DNA of 64,000 nt from Agromyces mediolanus (GTDB lineage Bacteria; Actinomycetota; Actinomycetes; Actinomycetales; Microbacteriaceae): assembly GCF_014648575.1 (NCBI RefSeq), contig NZ_BMRJ01000001.1:797440-861439 (forward strand). Direction: 5' to 3'. Positions 1 to 7,641 of this stretch are shown here, piece after piece. The notes under the pieces were generated by a model that was given only the letters and a program-made list of their open reading frames with translations, ran no database searches and had not been told where the DNA came from. The first letter of the stretch is position 1, and each line of letters begins with the position of its first letter. Made by a program: the position numbers and the translations under genes.

Positions 1-360
1 GCCGCCGTCGAGGCCGTGCGCGCGGGTGGAACGGCGATCGCTCCTGTGGCGAGCGCGGCGATCCACGGACTGGAGTCGGCGCCCCGCCTGAGCGCGCAGG
101 AGGAGCGGACGCTCGCGCTGTACGCGACGGGCCTGACGATCCTGCAGGTGGCCGAGCAGATCGGCGTGCGGCCGGACACCGCCCGCAAGTATCTCAAGCG
201 GGTGCGCGCCAAGTACGCGGCGGCCGGGCGGCCCGCGCGCACCAAGCTGGAGCTCGCGCAGATCGCCTGGGCCGAGGGGTACGCGACGCTCGGTCGCGGC
301 GCACCGGCCGGGCGGACGGATGCCGCGTCCGCCCCCGCGGATGCCGCATCGGAGGCGTAG
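1..360 (+). CDS. LuxR-type response regulator, C-terminal part (5' truncated by window edge)
   Basis: The reading frame is open from base 1, so the start lies outside the window. The visible 119 residues begin with AAVEAVRAGG, which resembles the end of a receiver domain, then give a LuxR/NarL-type helix-turn-helix: LSAQEERTLALYATGLTILQVAEQIGVR followed by a DTARKYLKRVRAKY recognition helix (shown here only as motif landmarks at about residues 34-78). The tail is Ala/Asp-rich. Proteins of this type bind promoters after phosphorylation by a partner kinase; the kinase and targets are not visible. I am sure of the DNA-binding domain, less sure of the receiver because it is cut off. Confidence 0.75.
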   Translation, partial: AAVEAVRAGGTAIAPVASAAIHGLESAPRLSAQEERTLALYATGLTILQVAEQIGVRPDTARKYLKRVRAKYAAAGRPARTKLELAQIAWAEGYATLGRGAPAGRTDAASAPADAASEA

Positions 361-386
361 CTCCGAGCCGGTCGTGCGATTGGGGC

Positions 387-415
387 TTGACGCCGCACTT
401 TCATTTTACAAGTAT
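387..415 (+). promoter_or_regulatory. Candidate promoter for the VOC/HxlR pair, possibly leaderless
   Basis: TTGACG at 387-392 is a good -35 element and AAGTAT at 410-415 a weak -10 after a 17-bp spacer. The VOC start codon is at 422, only 7 bases after the -10, and no Shine-Dalgarno precedes it, so the mRNA may be leaderless. The short arms ACTT (397-400) and AAGT (410-413) flank the spacer and could be part of an HxlR operator. This local stretch is markedly AT-richer than its surroundings. Confidence 0.4.
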
Positions 416-421
416 GTGCCC

Positions 422-826
422 ATGAGCCTCTTCATCAGCTGTCCCGTCGCGGACGTCGAGCGCGCGACCGCCTTCTACACCGCCCTCGGGTGGGTCCTCA
501 ACACCGAGATGTCGGATCACAACGTGTCCTGCTTCGCCATCGCCCCCGAGCAGTACGTCATGCTCTCCAGCCGCGAGATGTACGCCAGCGTCGGCGGCAC
601 CGAGGAGCTGATCGGCGGCCCCGACACCCCCTCGAAGGTCACCGTCTCCTTCGACCTCCCCAGCCGCGAAGCGGTCGACGAGCTCGTCGAACGGGCGCGC
701 GCCGCCGGCGGTCGCATCGGCGACATCGACGACTACCCCTTCATGTACCAGCGCCAGTTCGACGACCCCGACGGCTACCACTACTCGCCGTTCTGGATGA
801 AGCCGGACGCCGATCCGACCGCGTGA
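422..826 (+). CDS. VOC/glyoxalase-fold family protein
   Basis: 134 residues. The start MSLFISCPVADVERATAFYTAL and the end FDDPDGYHYSPFWM are typical of the vicinal oxygen chelate fold (lactoylglutathione lyase-like, often annotated as 'VOC family' in Actinobacteria). The conserved DPDGYH turn near the C-terminus carries the usual metal or substrate ligands. I chose ATG 422 because homology begins there; the open frame extends upstream without sense. The stop overlaps the start of the next gene (GTGA), so the pair is translationally coupled to an HxlR regulator, suggesting an inducible detoxification or resistance function. Substrate unknown. Confidence 0.8.
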   Translation: MSLFISCPVADVERATAFYTALGWVLNTEMSDHNVSCFAIAPEQYVMLSSREMYASVGGTEELIGGPDTPSKVTVSFDLPSREAVDELVERARAAGGRIGDIDDYPFMYQRQFDDPDGYHYSPFWMKPDADPTA

Positions 827-1104
827 GCGACCTCGCCGCCGCCCTCGACGTCGTCGGATCCCGCTGGGCGCTCCGCATCGTCGAGCAGCTGCTCGACGGC
901 CCGCAGCGCTACGGCGACCTGCAGCGCGAGCTCGGGGCGCCCACCAACATGCTCGCGATGCGCCTGCGCGAGCTCGAGGAGGCCGGCTTGCTGTACCGCC
1001 TGCCCCTCAAGCACAACACCCGGGCCTACGCGCTGACCGAGCGCGGCCTCGCCCTTCGCGACGCGATCACCGCGCTCGGGCGCTGGGGCGCCGAGCAGGC
1101 CTAG
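823..1104 (+). CDS. HxlR-family winged-helix transcriptional regulator
   Basis: 93 residues starting at GTG 823, which overlaps the VOC stop codon. The sequence LDVVGSRWALRIVEQLLDGPQRYGDL, the ELGAPTNMLAMRLRELEEAGLLYR recognition region and the RAYALTERGLAL wing match the HxlR/MarR-like winged helix family (only landmarks given; residues about 8-80). It lacks the conserved N-terminal Cys of the redox-sensing HxlR members: no cysteine is present at all. The coupling suggests that it regulates its own operon with the VOC protein. A longer upstream extension of the frame overlaps VOC and is a shadow. Confidence 0.82.
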   Translation: MSDLAAALDVVGSRWALRIVEQLLDGPQRYGDLQRELGAPTNMLAMRLRELEEAGLLYRLPLKHNTRAYALTERGLALRDAITALGRWGAEQA

Positions 1105-1144
1105 CTCGACCCCCGACGGCATCGAGTCGACGGCTCACGAAACT

Positions 1145-1186
1145 CTCAGGACCGTCGGAAACCCCCTGAGGTACGCTGTGGGGTAT
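1145..1186 (+). promoter_or_regulatory. Inverted repeats upstream of the copper-associated block
   Basis: CTCAGG (1145-1150) and CCTGAG (1165-1170) form a perfect 6-bp inverted repeat with a 14-bp spacer. It is followed by a half-site GGGGTAT (1180-1186), with an imperfect partner ACCCCC at 1161-1166. G/C runs next to TAT/ATA are typical of actinobacterial CsoR operators, so this may be a copper-responsive operator. The link is inference; no csoR gene lies in the window. Confidence 0.3.
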
Positions 1187-1229
1187 TCGTGTTGCCGCCG
1201 AGTCCGACGGATCAAGGGAGGTGCGTCGC

Positions 1230-1673
1230 GTGCTGAACCTGACTCGTTCACTGTCGATGCGTCGCCTCCGACTCCTGCGGAACACCCTGCTGAGCGCGCT
1301 CGGCATGGCCGCGATCGTGATGGGGCTGCTGGCCATGCACTCGTCCGGTGCCGAGCACGGCGGCCTCCCCGGCTCCGCAGTCGTGAGCTCCGCTTCCGTC
1401 GATGCCGCCCAGTCGCCTGCAGTGCAGGCAGCGGCCTCGAGCGGTGCGCACTGCGACGGTGACTGCTGGCACGACCTCATGGGTTGCGCCCTCGCGGTCA
1501 TGGGTTGCGCGATGCTCCTGGGCGTCGCCGTGTCGCTGCTGTTCGCGCACCGCCCCGGCTTCTTCCGGTCGCTCCTCGACGCCGGCGGCCGTGCCGGGAT
1601 CCGACTCCGCGGCCTCCTCCCGCCATCCGCGCCGCGCCCGGACCTCGTCATCCTCTCCATCAGTCGCACCTGA
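1230..1673 (+). CDS. DUF6153-like small membrane protein
   Basis: 147 residues from GTG 1230. This start is preferred over GTG 1221 because the strong Shine-Dalgarno AAGGGAGG (1213-1220) then sits about 9 bases away. A first hydrophobic helix (TLLSALGMAAIVMGLLAM) is followed by an extracytoplasmic His/Cys segment (SGAEHGG; AHCDGDCWHDLMGC) and a second helix (CALAVMGCAMLLGVAVSLLF). Two-helix proteins with this His/Cys signature are found beside copper-resistance genes in Actinobacteria and are called DUF6153. The His/Cys residues could bind metal. Function unproven; it heads the block that ends with the multicopper oxidase and Lnt. Confidence 0.6.
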   Translation: MLNLTRSLSMRRLRLLRNTLLSALGMAAIVMGLLAMHSSGAEHGGLPGSAVVSSASVDAAQSPAVQAAASSGAHCDGDCWHDLMGCALAVMGCAMLLGVAVSLLFAHRPGFFRSLLDAGGRAGIRLRGLLPPSAPRPDLVILSISRT

Positions 1674-1769
1674 ACCCGGCCGCCCCACCACCGCGGCCCC
1701 TGCGACCGCGCTCGCCCCAACTGGCCTGACCTGTGGCGCGCCATGCCGGCGTGGACCCGGAGCAGCCCA

Positions 1770-1811
1770 CCGCACTGAGTCGACCGAACTGAGTTCACCG
1801 CACTGAGCCCC
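1770..1811. repeat. Three 14-bp tandem repeats between DUF6153 and M23 genes
   Basis: CCGCACTGAGTCGA (1770-1783) is followed by CCGAACTGAGTTCA (1784-1797) and CCGCACTGAGCCCC (1798-1811). They lie in the 232-bp gap (1674-1905) between the first two genes of the block. I see no gene or terminator hairpin in this gap, so read-through is possible. Confidence 0.55.
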
Positions 1812-1905
1812 GGCGCGGTCCGCTGCCAGCTGCGGAGCCGTCACCCCAGCCCCGAGATCTCAAGGACCTTCTTCATGCCTCCCCTCTCCCCCATTCCGGC
1901 GTGCC

Positions 1906-2685
1906 ATGACTGAGCCGCCCCTGACCCGCCGCGCCCTCCGCGAGGCCGAACGTTCCCGACCGCGTCGACACCGCGCCTCCCCGGCGCCCCGAGCGGCGAG
2001 ACGACGCCTCCTGCCGACCCTGGCACTCACCTCCGCGGCCCTGATGCTCGCGAGCACCACCCTTCCCGCATTCTCGGCCGGCCCAGCCGGCGCAACGGCG
2101 ACCCCCGCCACCGTCACCGCCGGCGAGGAGCCGCAGGACGTCATCGTCGGCCCGGAGGTCGCCCAACTCGACCTCCAGCGCGACAGCTACACGGCCGGCA
2201 AGGCCGCGACGAGCGGCGACTATGCGCAGACCGCGGCGACCTTCGTGAACTACTCCGGAGCGATCCAGTGGCCGTTCCTCACCGGGGTGCCGATCAGCAC
2301 TGATTTCGGTCCGCGCATCCCGCCCTGCGCCGGCTGCTCCAGCTACCACAAGGGCATCGACATGAACCCCGGCGACGGGTCCCCCATCCAGGCCATCGCC
2401 GCCGGCGTCGTCCGAGAGGTGTCGGCCTCCGACAACGGCGGACTCGGGGTGTACGCCGTCATCGATCACGTCGTCGACGGGCAGCTGGTCAGCAGCGTCT
2501 ACGCGCACATGCGGGAGGGGAGTCTCGCCCTCTCCGTCGGCGAGACCGTCGCGGTCGGCGACCTCGTCGGCAAGGTCGGCAACACCGGCCAGTCCACGGG
2601 GCCGCACCTGCACCTCGAGATCCTGCTCGACGGCACCACCCCCACCGACCCGGTCGAGTGGTTGTCGGAACGGGTCGTCCCGTGA
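1906..2685 (+). CDS. M23 family metallopeptidase, exported
   Basis: 259 residues. The Arg-rich N-terminus followed by a hydrophobic stretch (PTLALTSAALMLASTTLPAFSA, residues about 38-58) looks like a signal peptide, possibly with anchoring. The C-terminal half is a LytM/M23 peptidase: YHKGIDM gives zinc ligands His148 and Asp152, and HLHLEI gives His235 and His237, so the active site is complete. M23 enzymes cleave peptide crosslinks in peptidoglycan outside the membrane. The next gene, another M23 enzyme, overlaps by 4 bases (GTGA). Its presence in a copper-associated block suggests wall remodelling around envelope proteins; that is inference. Confidence 0.85.
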   Translation: MTEPPLTRRALREAERSRPRRHRASPAPRAARRRLLPTLALTSAALMLASTTLPAFSAGPAGATATPATVTAGEEPQDVIVGPEVAQLDLQRDSYTAGKAATSGDYAQTAATFVNYSGAIQWPFLTGVPISTDFGPRIPPCAGCSSYHKGIDMNPGDGSPIQAIAAGVVREVSASDNGGLGVYAVIDHVVDGQLVSSVYAHMREGSLALSVGETVAVGDLVGKVGNTGQSTGPHLHLEILLDGTTPTDPVEWLSERVVP

Positions 2686-3896
2686 CGGGCACGCGCCCCG
2701 CCGTCGCCGCGATCGCGGCCGCGGCCGCCCTGAGCTTCGCGATCGTCGGCGGGGTCGCCCCGGCGGCGGCCGGCAGCGACTACCCCTCCTGGCAGGACGT
2801 GCAGAACGCCCGCGCGTCCGAGTCGGAGAAGCAGACGCAGGTCGCCGAGTTGCAGGCGCTGATCCGATCCCTCACCGCGGAGGCGCAGGCGGCGGAGGAA
2901 CTCGCGACCCGCCGCGGCGACGAGTACGAGCAGGCGCAGGGCAAGTTCGACGAAGCCACCTACGCCGCGAACACCCTGCAGGCCGAGGCGGATGACGCGG
3001 CCGCCGATGCGGAGTCCTCCGGCCGGGCCGCGGGCCAGCTGGCCGCGATGATGGCCCGCACCGGCGCATCCGATCCGGCCCTGACGATGTTCCTCGATGC
3101 GAGCGTCGCCGACGACCTCCTCGGCCGGCTCGCATCGATGGACAAGCTCACCGAGCGCATCTCCCTCGTCTATGAGGCCGCGGACGCCAGCCGGAACACC
3201 GCCGAAGCCCTCACGGAGCAGGCGCGGCTCGCGCAGAACGCGCTCGGCGAACTCGCCGAGGCCGCCGAGTCTGCCCTCGCCGCCGCGATCACGGCACGCG
3301 AGGACGCCAATCGCACGCTCGCCGAGCGGCAGGCCAACGAGGCGACGATGCGGGCGCAGCTCGCGGTCCTCACCGAGAACCGCGAGGCCACCGAGGCCGA
3401 CTACGAGAAGGGCGAGGCGGCCCGTCGCGCCGCCGAAGCCGCCCGCGGCGGCGGCGACGGCGGCCTGGATTCCGGGCAGCTCAGCGGCCAGGGGTGGGCG
3501 CTCCCCGTCTCCGGATGGATCAGCGACCCGTTCGGCCCTCGCCCCAACCGTCCGGTCGCGGGCGTCGGTGCGTTCCACTACGGCACGGATCTCGCCGCCG
3601 GCTGCGGTCGACCGGTGTACGCCGCGACCGGCGGAACCGTCGTCTACGCCGACTGGCTCGGCAGCTACGGCTTGTGGGTCCTCATCGACCACGGCAACGG
3701 GGTGCAGACCGGGTACGCGCACAACAGCGCCCTCCTCGTCTCCCCCGGCCAGTCGGTGCCCGCCGGCGCGAACATCGCCGAGGTCGGCACCACGGGCGCG
3801 TCCACCGGCTGCCACCTGCACTACGAGGTGCGAGTGGACGGCGCCCGGATCGACCCGCAACCGTTCATGAGCAACAGAGGAATCACCCTTGGCTAA
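2682..3896 (+). CDS. M23 metallopeptidase with N-terminal coiled coil (RipC/EnvC-like architecture)
   Basis: 404 residues from GTG 2682, coupled to the upstream stop. A signal peptide (PAVAAIAAAAALSFAIVGGVAPAAA) is followed by a long Ala/Glu/Arg-rich coiled coil at about residues 38-260, then an M23 domain with FHYGTD (His299, Asp303) and HLHYEV (His378, His380). The zinc site is complete. The architecture matches peptidoglycan hydrolases in which the coiled coil restrains or targets the peptidase. An upstream GTG at 2658 is also in frame but sits inside the previous gene without benefit. The stop overlaps the next start by 8 bases. Confidence 0.85.
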   Translation: MTGTRPAVAAIAAAAALSFAIVGGVAPAAAGSDYPSWQDVQNARASESEKQTQVAELQALIRSLTAEAQAAEELATRRGDEYEQAQGKFDEATYAANTLQAEADDAAADAESSGRAAGQLAAMMARTGASDPALTMFLDASVADDLLGRLASMDKLTERISLVYEAADASRNTAEALTEQARLAQNALGELAEAAESALAAAITAREDANRTLAERQANEATMRAQLAVLTENREATEADYEKGEAARRAAEAARGGGDGGLDSGQLSGQGWALPVSGWISDPFGPRPNRPVAGVGAFHYGTDLAAGCGRPVYAATGGTVVYADWLGSYGLWVLIDHGNGVQTGYAHNSALLVSPGQSVPAGANIAEVGTTGASTGCHLHYEVRVDGARIDPQPFMSNRGITLG

Positions 3897-4812
3897 GTCC
3901 GCCCCATTCATCACCACCGGCGCGGCGGTGCTCGCGCTTGCCCTGACCGGATGCGCCGCCGGAAGCCCGACGACGACCGTGCCGCAGGCCGCGCTCGGCC
4001 ATGTGCACGGCCTGGGGTTCGACCCCGACTCCGGTGGAACCTACGCCGCCACGCACAACGGCGTGTGGTTGCTCCCCACCGAGCAGCTCCCCGCTTCCTA
4101 CCCGAGCCAAGAAGCGGCCTCGATCGGCGCCCCGCGGAAGGTCGGCGGCCACACCCAGGACACCATGGGGTTCACCGTCGCCGACGGCGGAGAGCTCTTC
4201 GCCTCCGGCCACCCCGGCCCGGACGATCAAGAGGACCTCGGCGATCCGCTCGGCCTCGTTCGCAGCACCGACCGCGCGAACAGCTGGGAGACGGTGTCGC
4301 TCGCCGACGTGGTCGACTTCCACGATCTCGACGCTGTTCCCCTCCCCGGTGGGGAGCTGCGCGTGTACGGGTACGACGCCACCGCCGGGGTCGTCCGGGT
4401 CAGCGACGACGGCGGCGCGAACTGGCAGCAGAACGCAGCCATCGAGCTCCGCGACCTCGCCGCCGACGCCGCGAACCCCGACCGGGTGTACGCGACGACG
4501 TCGAACGGGTTCCTCGTCAGCGACGATCGGGGCGCGACCTTCGACCGGGTCAAGGGCGCCCCGCCGCTCTATCTCGTCGACCTCCTCGACGACGGGGGCG
4601 GGTTCGTCGGCGTCGACGTCACCGGTCAGCTCTGGAGCTCCGACAGCCGGAGCTGGGTGAAGCACGGCATGGTCGAAGGCACGCCCGAAGCGCTCACCTC
4701 CGTGACCGGCGACGACGGCGAGCACTGGATCCTCATCGCCGACGCCCGCGGCATCGTCGCGACCTCCGACTTTGGCGAGACGGTCACGGTGCTCACCACG
4801 AACGGCGGGTGA
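3889..4812 (+). CDS. F510_1955-family 'glycosylhydrolase' lipoprotein
   Basis: 307 residues from TTG 3889, with AGAGGA 8 bases upstream. The N-terminus ends in lipobox LTGC (Cys22), so it should be a lipoprotein. The rest is a beta-propeller-like chain with recurring blade motifs such as HGLGFDPDSGGTYAATHNG, VRVSDDGGANW, LVSDDRGATF and VATSDFGE, resembling BNR/sialidase propellers. In databases such proteins are called F510_1955 family glycosylhydrolase and are common in actinobacterial metal-resistance clusters. No sialidase catalytic set can be recognised, so a hydrolase activity is doubtful; a binding or scaffold role is equally possible. Confidence 0.7.
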   Translation: MAKSAPFITTGAAVLALALTGCAAGSPTTTVPQAALGHVHGLGFDPDSGGTYAATHNGVWLLPTEQLPASYPSQEAASIGAPRKVGGHTQDTMGFTVADGGELFASGHPGPDDQEDLGDPLGLVRSTDRANSWETVSLADVVDFHDLDAVPLPGGELRVYGYDATAGVVRVSDDGGANWQQNAAIELRDLAADAANPDRVYATTSNGFLVSDDRGATFDRVKGAPPLYLVDLLDDGGGFVGVDVTGQLWSSDSRSWVKHGMVEGTPEALTSVTGDDGEHWILIADARGIVATSDFGETVTVLTTNGG

Positions 4813-4908
4813 CCCCGTGCGTTCAGCCGTACGCAAGTTCGCCCCAGCCGCTGTGGTGCCGGAACTGCCGCTCACCGGCCGCGCCCCGACCTTGACGGAG
4901 ACGGATTG

Positions 4909-5796
4909 ATGCTCGAACTCGCCAACGGGATCCCCAGCCCCGACCTCACCTCCTTCCAGCTCGGCCCGATCACCGTCCGCTTCTATGCGCTGTTCATCCT
5001 GACCGGCATCGTCCTCGCGGTCTGGCTCACCTCTCGTCGGCTCACCCGACGCGGCGGCGCGCCCGGCGTCGTCCTGGACATCACGCTGTGGGCCGTGCCG
5101 TTCGGCATCATCGGCGGCCGGTTTTACCACGTCATCACGCACCCCAGCGACTATTTCTTCCCCGGCGCCGATCTCTGGAAGACGCTGTACGTCTGGGAGG
5201 GTGGACTGGCGATCTTCGGCGCGGTGCTCCTCGGCGGGGTCGGCGCCTACCTCGGATGCCGGCGCGCCAGGATCCGCTTCCTCTCCTTCGCCGACGCGCT
5301 CGCCCCGGGGCTGCTGCTCGCCCAGGCGGTCGGCCGGCTGGGAAACTACGTCAATCAGGAGCTGTTCGGCACTCCGACCACGCTGCCCTGGGGCCTGCAC
5401 ATCGACCCGGCGTCGCCGGCGTTCCCCGAGGGCCTGCCCGACGGAACGCTCTTCCATCCGCTGTTCCTCTACGAATTGCTCTGGAACCTCGCGGGTGCCG
5501 CCCTGATCCTGCTCCTGGACCGGAGGCTCTCGCTTCGATGGGGCAAGGCGCTCGGTCTCTACCTGATCGTCTACGGCACCGGCCGCGCGTGGTTCGAGTC
5601 CTTCCGGCTCGACCCCACCGAACTCCTCCTGCTGGGCATCAAGGTCAACCTCCTGACCGCGCTCGTCGTCGCGCTCATCGGGGTTCTGCTCATCGTCGTG
5701 CAAACGCGTCGGCACCCTGAACCGGAGACCAGCGTGTACCTCCCGGGGCGCGAGCCCTCGGCCGGCGAGGCACCCGCTCAGCCTGGTTCGAGTTGA
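4909..5796 (+). CDS. lgt: Prolipoprotein diacylglyceryl transferase (island copy)
   Basis: 295 residues from ATG 4909, preferred over TTG 4906 because of the spacing to GACGGAGACGG. The Lgt signature GRLGNYVNQELFG lies at about residues 142-154 and WEGGLAIFGA at about 94-103; the chain is polytopic with about seven helices. Lgt adds diacylglycerol to the lipobox Cys of prelipoproteins in the membrane. Here it sits between two lipobox-bearing genes (F510_1955 and the multicopper oxidase) and is followed by an lnt. Microbacteriaceae normally have another lgt elsewhere, so this is probably a dedicated second copy (inference; the other copy is outside the window). Confidence 0.9.
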   Translation: MLELANGIPSPDLTSFQLGPITVRFYALFILTGIVLAVWLTSRRLTRRGGAPGVVLDITLWAVPFGIIGGRFYHVITHPSDYFFPGADLWKTLYVWEGGLAIFGAVLLGGVGAYLGCRRARIRFLSFADALAPGLLLAQAVGRLGNYVNQELFGTPTTLPWGLHIDPASPAFPEGLPDGTLFHPLFLYELLWNLAGAALILLLDRRLSLRWGKALGLYLIVYGTGRAWFESFRLDPTELLLLGIKVNLLTALVVALIGVLLIVVQTRRHPEPETSVYLPGREPSAGEAPAQPGSS

Positions 5797-5848
5797 CCGG
5801 GTCCACCGCTTCCACTCGTACTCGGATCTCACCACGCAAAGGAGCATC

Positions 5849-6106
5849 ATGACCCCTCGCACCCCCGCTCCGCCGGGAAGCCCCGAAGACGCCCAGCGCA
5901 GGTACCGGCGCCGGCAACGATTCCTCCGCATCGGTCAGGCGGTGATGGCGCTGGGCTTCCTCGTCGCCCTGATCCACTGGCTGGCCCATCTGGAGGCCTT
6001 CGGGCCGGCCCAGCCCGAAGGCTGGATCGACCTGGTCGCTGGCTACCCGATGGGGGCGCTCCTCCTCGTCGCGGGCGCGATCCTCGCCAGCCGGAAGACG
6101 ACATGA
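5849..6106 (+). CDS. Small two-helix membrane protein of the copper block
   Basis: 85 residues with a strong Shine-Dalgarno (AAAGGAGC, 8 bases upstream). A basic N-terminus (RRYRRRQRFLRIG) precedes a helix (AVMALGFLVALIHWLAHLEAF) and a second helix (YPMGALLLVAGAILAS). No named family recognised. Its stop overlaps the ATG of the multicopper oxidase (ATGA), so the two are translationally coupled. It may assist assembly or anchoring of the oxidase; this is based on position only. Confidence 0.65.
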   Translation: MTPRTPAPPGSPEDAQRRYRRRQRFLRIGQAVMALGFLVALIHWLAHLEAFGPAQPEGWIDLVAGYPMGALLLVAGAILASRKTT

Positions 6107-7641
6107 ACCACGGCGCATCCTCACGAGTCGGGCGGGCGGACTCCCCGCGCGGGCCACGCCAGCTGAGTCGTCGCACCCTCCTCGGCGGAGCGGTCGGCAG
6201 TGCGGCACTGCTCGCCCTGGCCGCGTGCACGCCCACGCCGCGCTTCCTCTCCCCCACCTCTGCCGCGGTGGCCGCTACAGAGGCGGCCCGCCAGACCACC
6301 GGAGCCGTCACGAAGGTGGCCCTCGACGCGGCCCCCACCACGATCGACCTCGCCGGAGCGCAAGTGCAGACGTGGGCGTACGGCACGATCCCCGCTCCCG
6401 TGATCAGGGTCCGGCAGGGCGATCGGGTGCAAGCGACCTTGCGCAACGGCCTGCCCGACGCGTCGAGCGTCCACTGGCACGGGGTCGCACTCCGAAACGA
6501 CATGGACGGGGTCCCCGTGCTCACCCAGGACCCGGTCTCGGCGGGCGGGTCGTTCACGTACGACTTCGTGACGCCGCACTCGGGGACGTACTGGTTCCAT
6601 CCGCACTCCGGCACCCAGCTCGACCGCGGGCTCTACGGTGCGCTCATCATCGACGATCCGCGCGAGCCCGGGGGCTACGACGACGAGTGGGTCGTCATCC
6701 TCGACGACTGGCTGGACGGCGTCAGTGCCACCCCCGATGACGTCCTGCAGGAGCTCTCCGGCGGCATGGGCGGGATGGGTGAGATGGATGGCTTCATGCG
6801 GATGGGCAACCTGCTGATGGGCGCCGATTCCGATGCGCTGGGCGGCGACGCCGGCGACGTGTACTACCCGCACTACCTGCTCAACGGCCGGCCCTCGGCG
6901 GATCCGGAGACCTTCCGGGCGAGTGCCGGCGCGCGAGTGCGGATCCGCTTCATCAACGCGGGGTCGGACACCGCCTTCCGGGTCGCGCTCGCGGGACACC
7001 GGATGACGGTGACCCACACCGACGGGTTCCCGGTCGAGCCGCTCACCGGTGACGCCGTCCTGATCGGAATGGGAGAACGCTACGACGTCGTGGTCACCCT
7101 CGAGGACGGCGCATTCCCACTGGTCGCCGGGGCGGAAGGGAAACGGGAGCGGGTGCGGGCCGTCGTCCGCACCAGCGACGCGGCGACGCCACCGGCGGAC
7201 GTGGCCGTGCCCGAGCTGTCGGGGCAACTGATCACGGCGGATCTCCTTCGGGCCGCCGCGGACGTGCAGTTGGACGGCCGCTCACCGAGCCGGAAGCTGA
7301 CGGTTCGGCTCACCGGGGGGATGGCGGCCTACGACTGGGCGCTCGATGGGCGGGCGTTCGATATGGACGACCCGATGAAGAACGCCATCCCGATCACCGA
7401 GGGCGACCGGGTCAGACTCACGTTCGTGAACGACACGAAGATGTGGCATCCGATGCACCTGCACGGCCACACCTATCAGCACGCGGGCGGGGGGCCGCGG
7501 AAGGACACGTCCATCGTGCTGCCCGGCGAGCGGCTGGTGGTGGACTTCGATGCCGACAACCCGGGGCGGTGGCTCACCCATTGCCACAACCTCTACCACG
7601 GCGAAGTCGGGATGATGGGTGTCCTCGCCTACACCGACTGA
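6103..7641 (+). CDS. Multicopper oxidase, Tat-type lipoprotein with Met-rich loop
   Basis: 512 residues. The N-terminus has SRRTLLGG (twin Arg 23-24) and a lipobox LAAC (Cys42), so it should leave folded by Tat and be lipid-anchored. All copper-site motifs are present: HWHG (about 124-127), WFHPHSG (about 164-170), HPMHLHGH (about 449-456) and HCHNLYHGEVGMM (about 494-506). That makes one type 1 centre and a trinuclear cluster. A Met-rich stretch at about residues 221-244 (six Met) resembles the loop of CueO-type cuprous oxidases. The likely role is oxidation of Cu(I) to Cu(II) outside the cell, with oxygen reduced to water. It is coupled to the small gene upstream and overlaps lnt downstream. 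Confidence 0.92.
   Translation: MNHGASSRVGRADSPRGPRQLSRRTLLGGAVGSAALLALAACTPTPRFLSPTSAAVAATEAARQTTGAVTKVALDAAPTTIDLAGAQVQTWAYGTIPAPVIRVRQGDRVQATLRNGLPDASSVHWHGVALRNDMDGVPVLTQDPVSAGGSFTYDFVTPHSGTYWFHPHSGTQLDRGLYGALIIDDPREPGGYDDEWVVILDDWLDGVSATPDDVLQELSGGMGGMGEMDGFMRMGNLLMGADSDALGGDAGDVYYPHYLLNGRPSADPETFRASAGARVRIRFINAGSDTAFRVALAGHRMTVTHTDGFPVEPLTGDAVLIGMGERYDVVVTLEDGAFPLVAGAEGKRERVRAVVRTSDAATPPADVAVPELSGQLITADLLRAAADVQLDGRSPSRKLTVRLTGGMAAYDWALDGRAFDMDDPMKNAIPITEGDRVRLTFVNDTKMWHPMHLHGHTYQHAGGGPRKDTSIVLPGERLVVDFDADNPGRWLTHCHNLYHGEVGMMGVLAYTD

Noticed and set aside
3883..5931. 682-aa open frame on the minus strand
   Set aside because: It lies opposite the F510_1955 and lgt genes, which have clear motifs; high GC leaves the antisense frame open. 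No recognisable domain.
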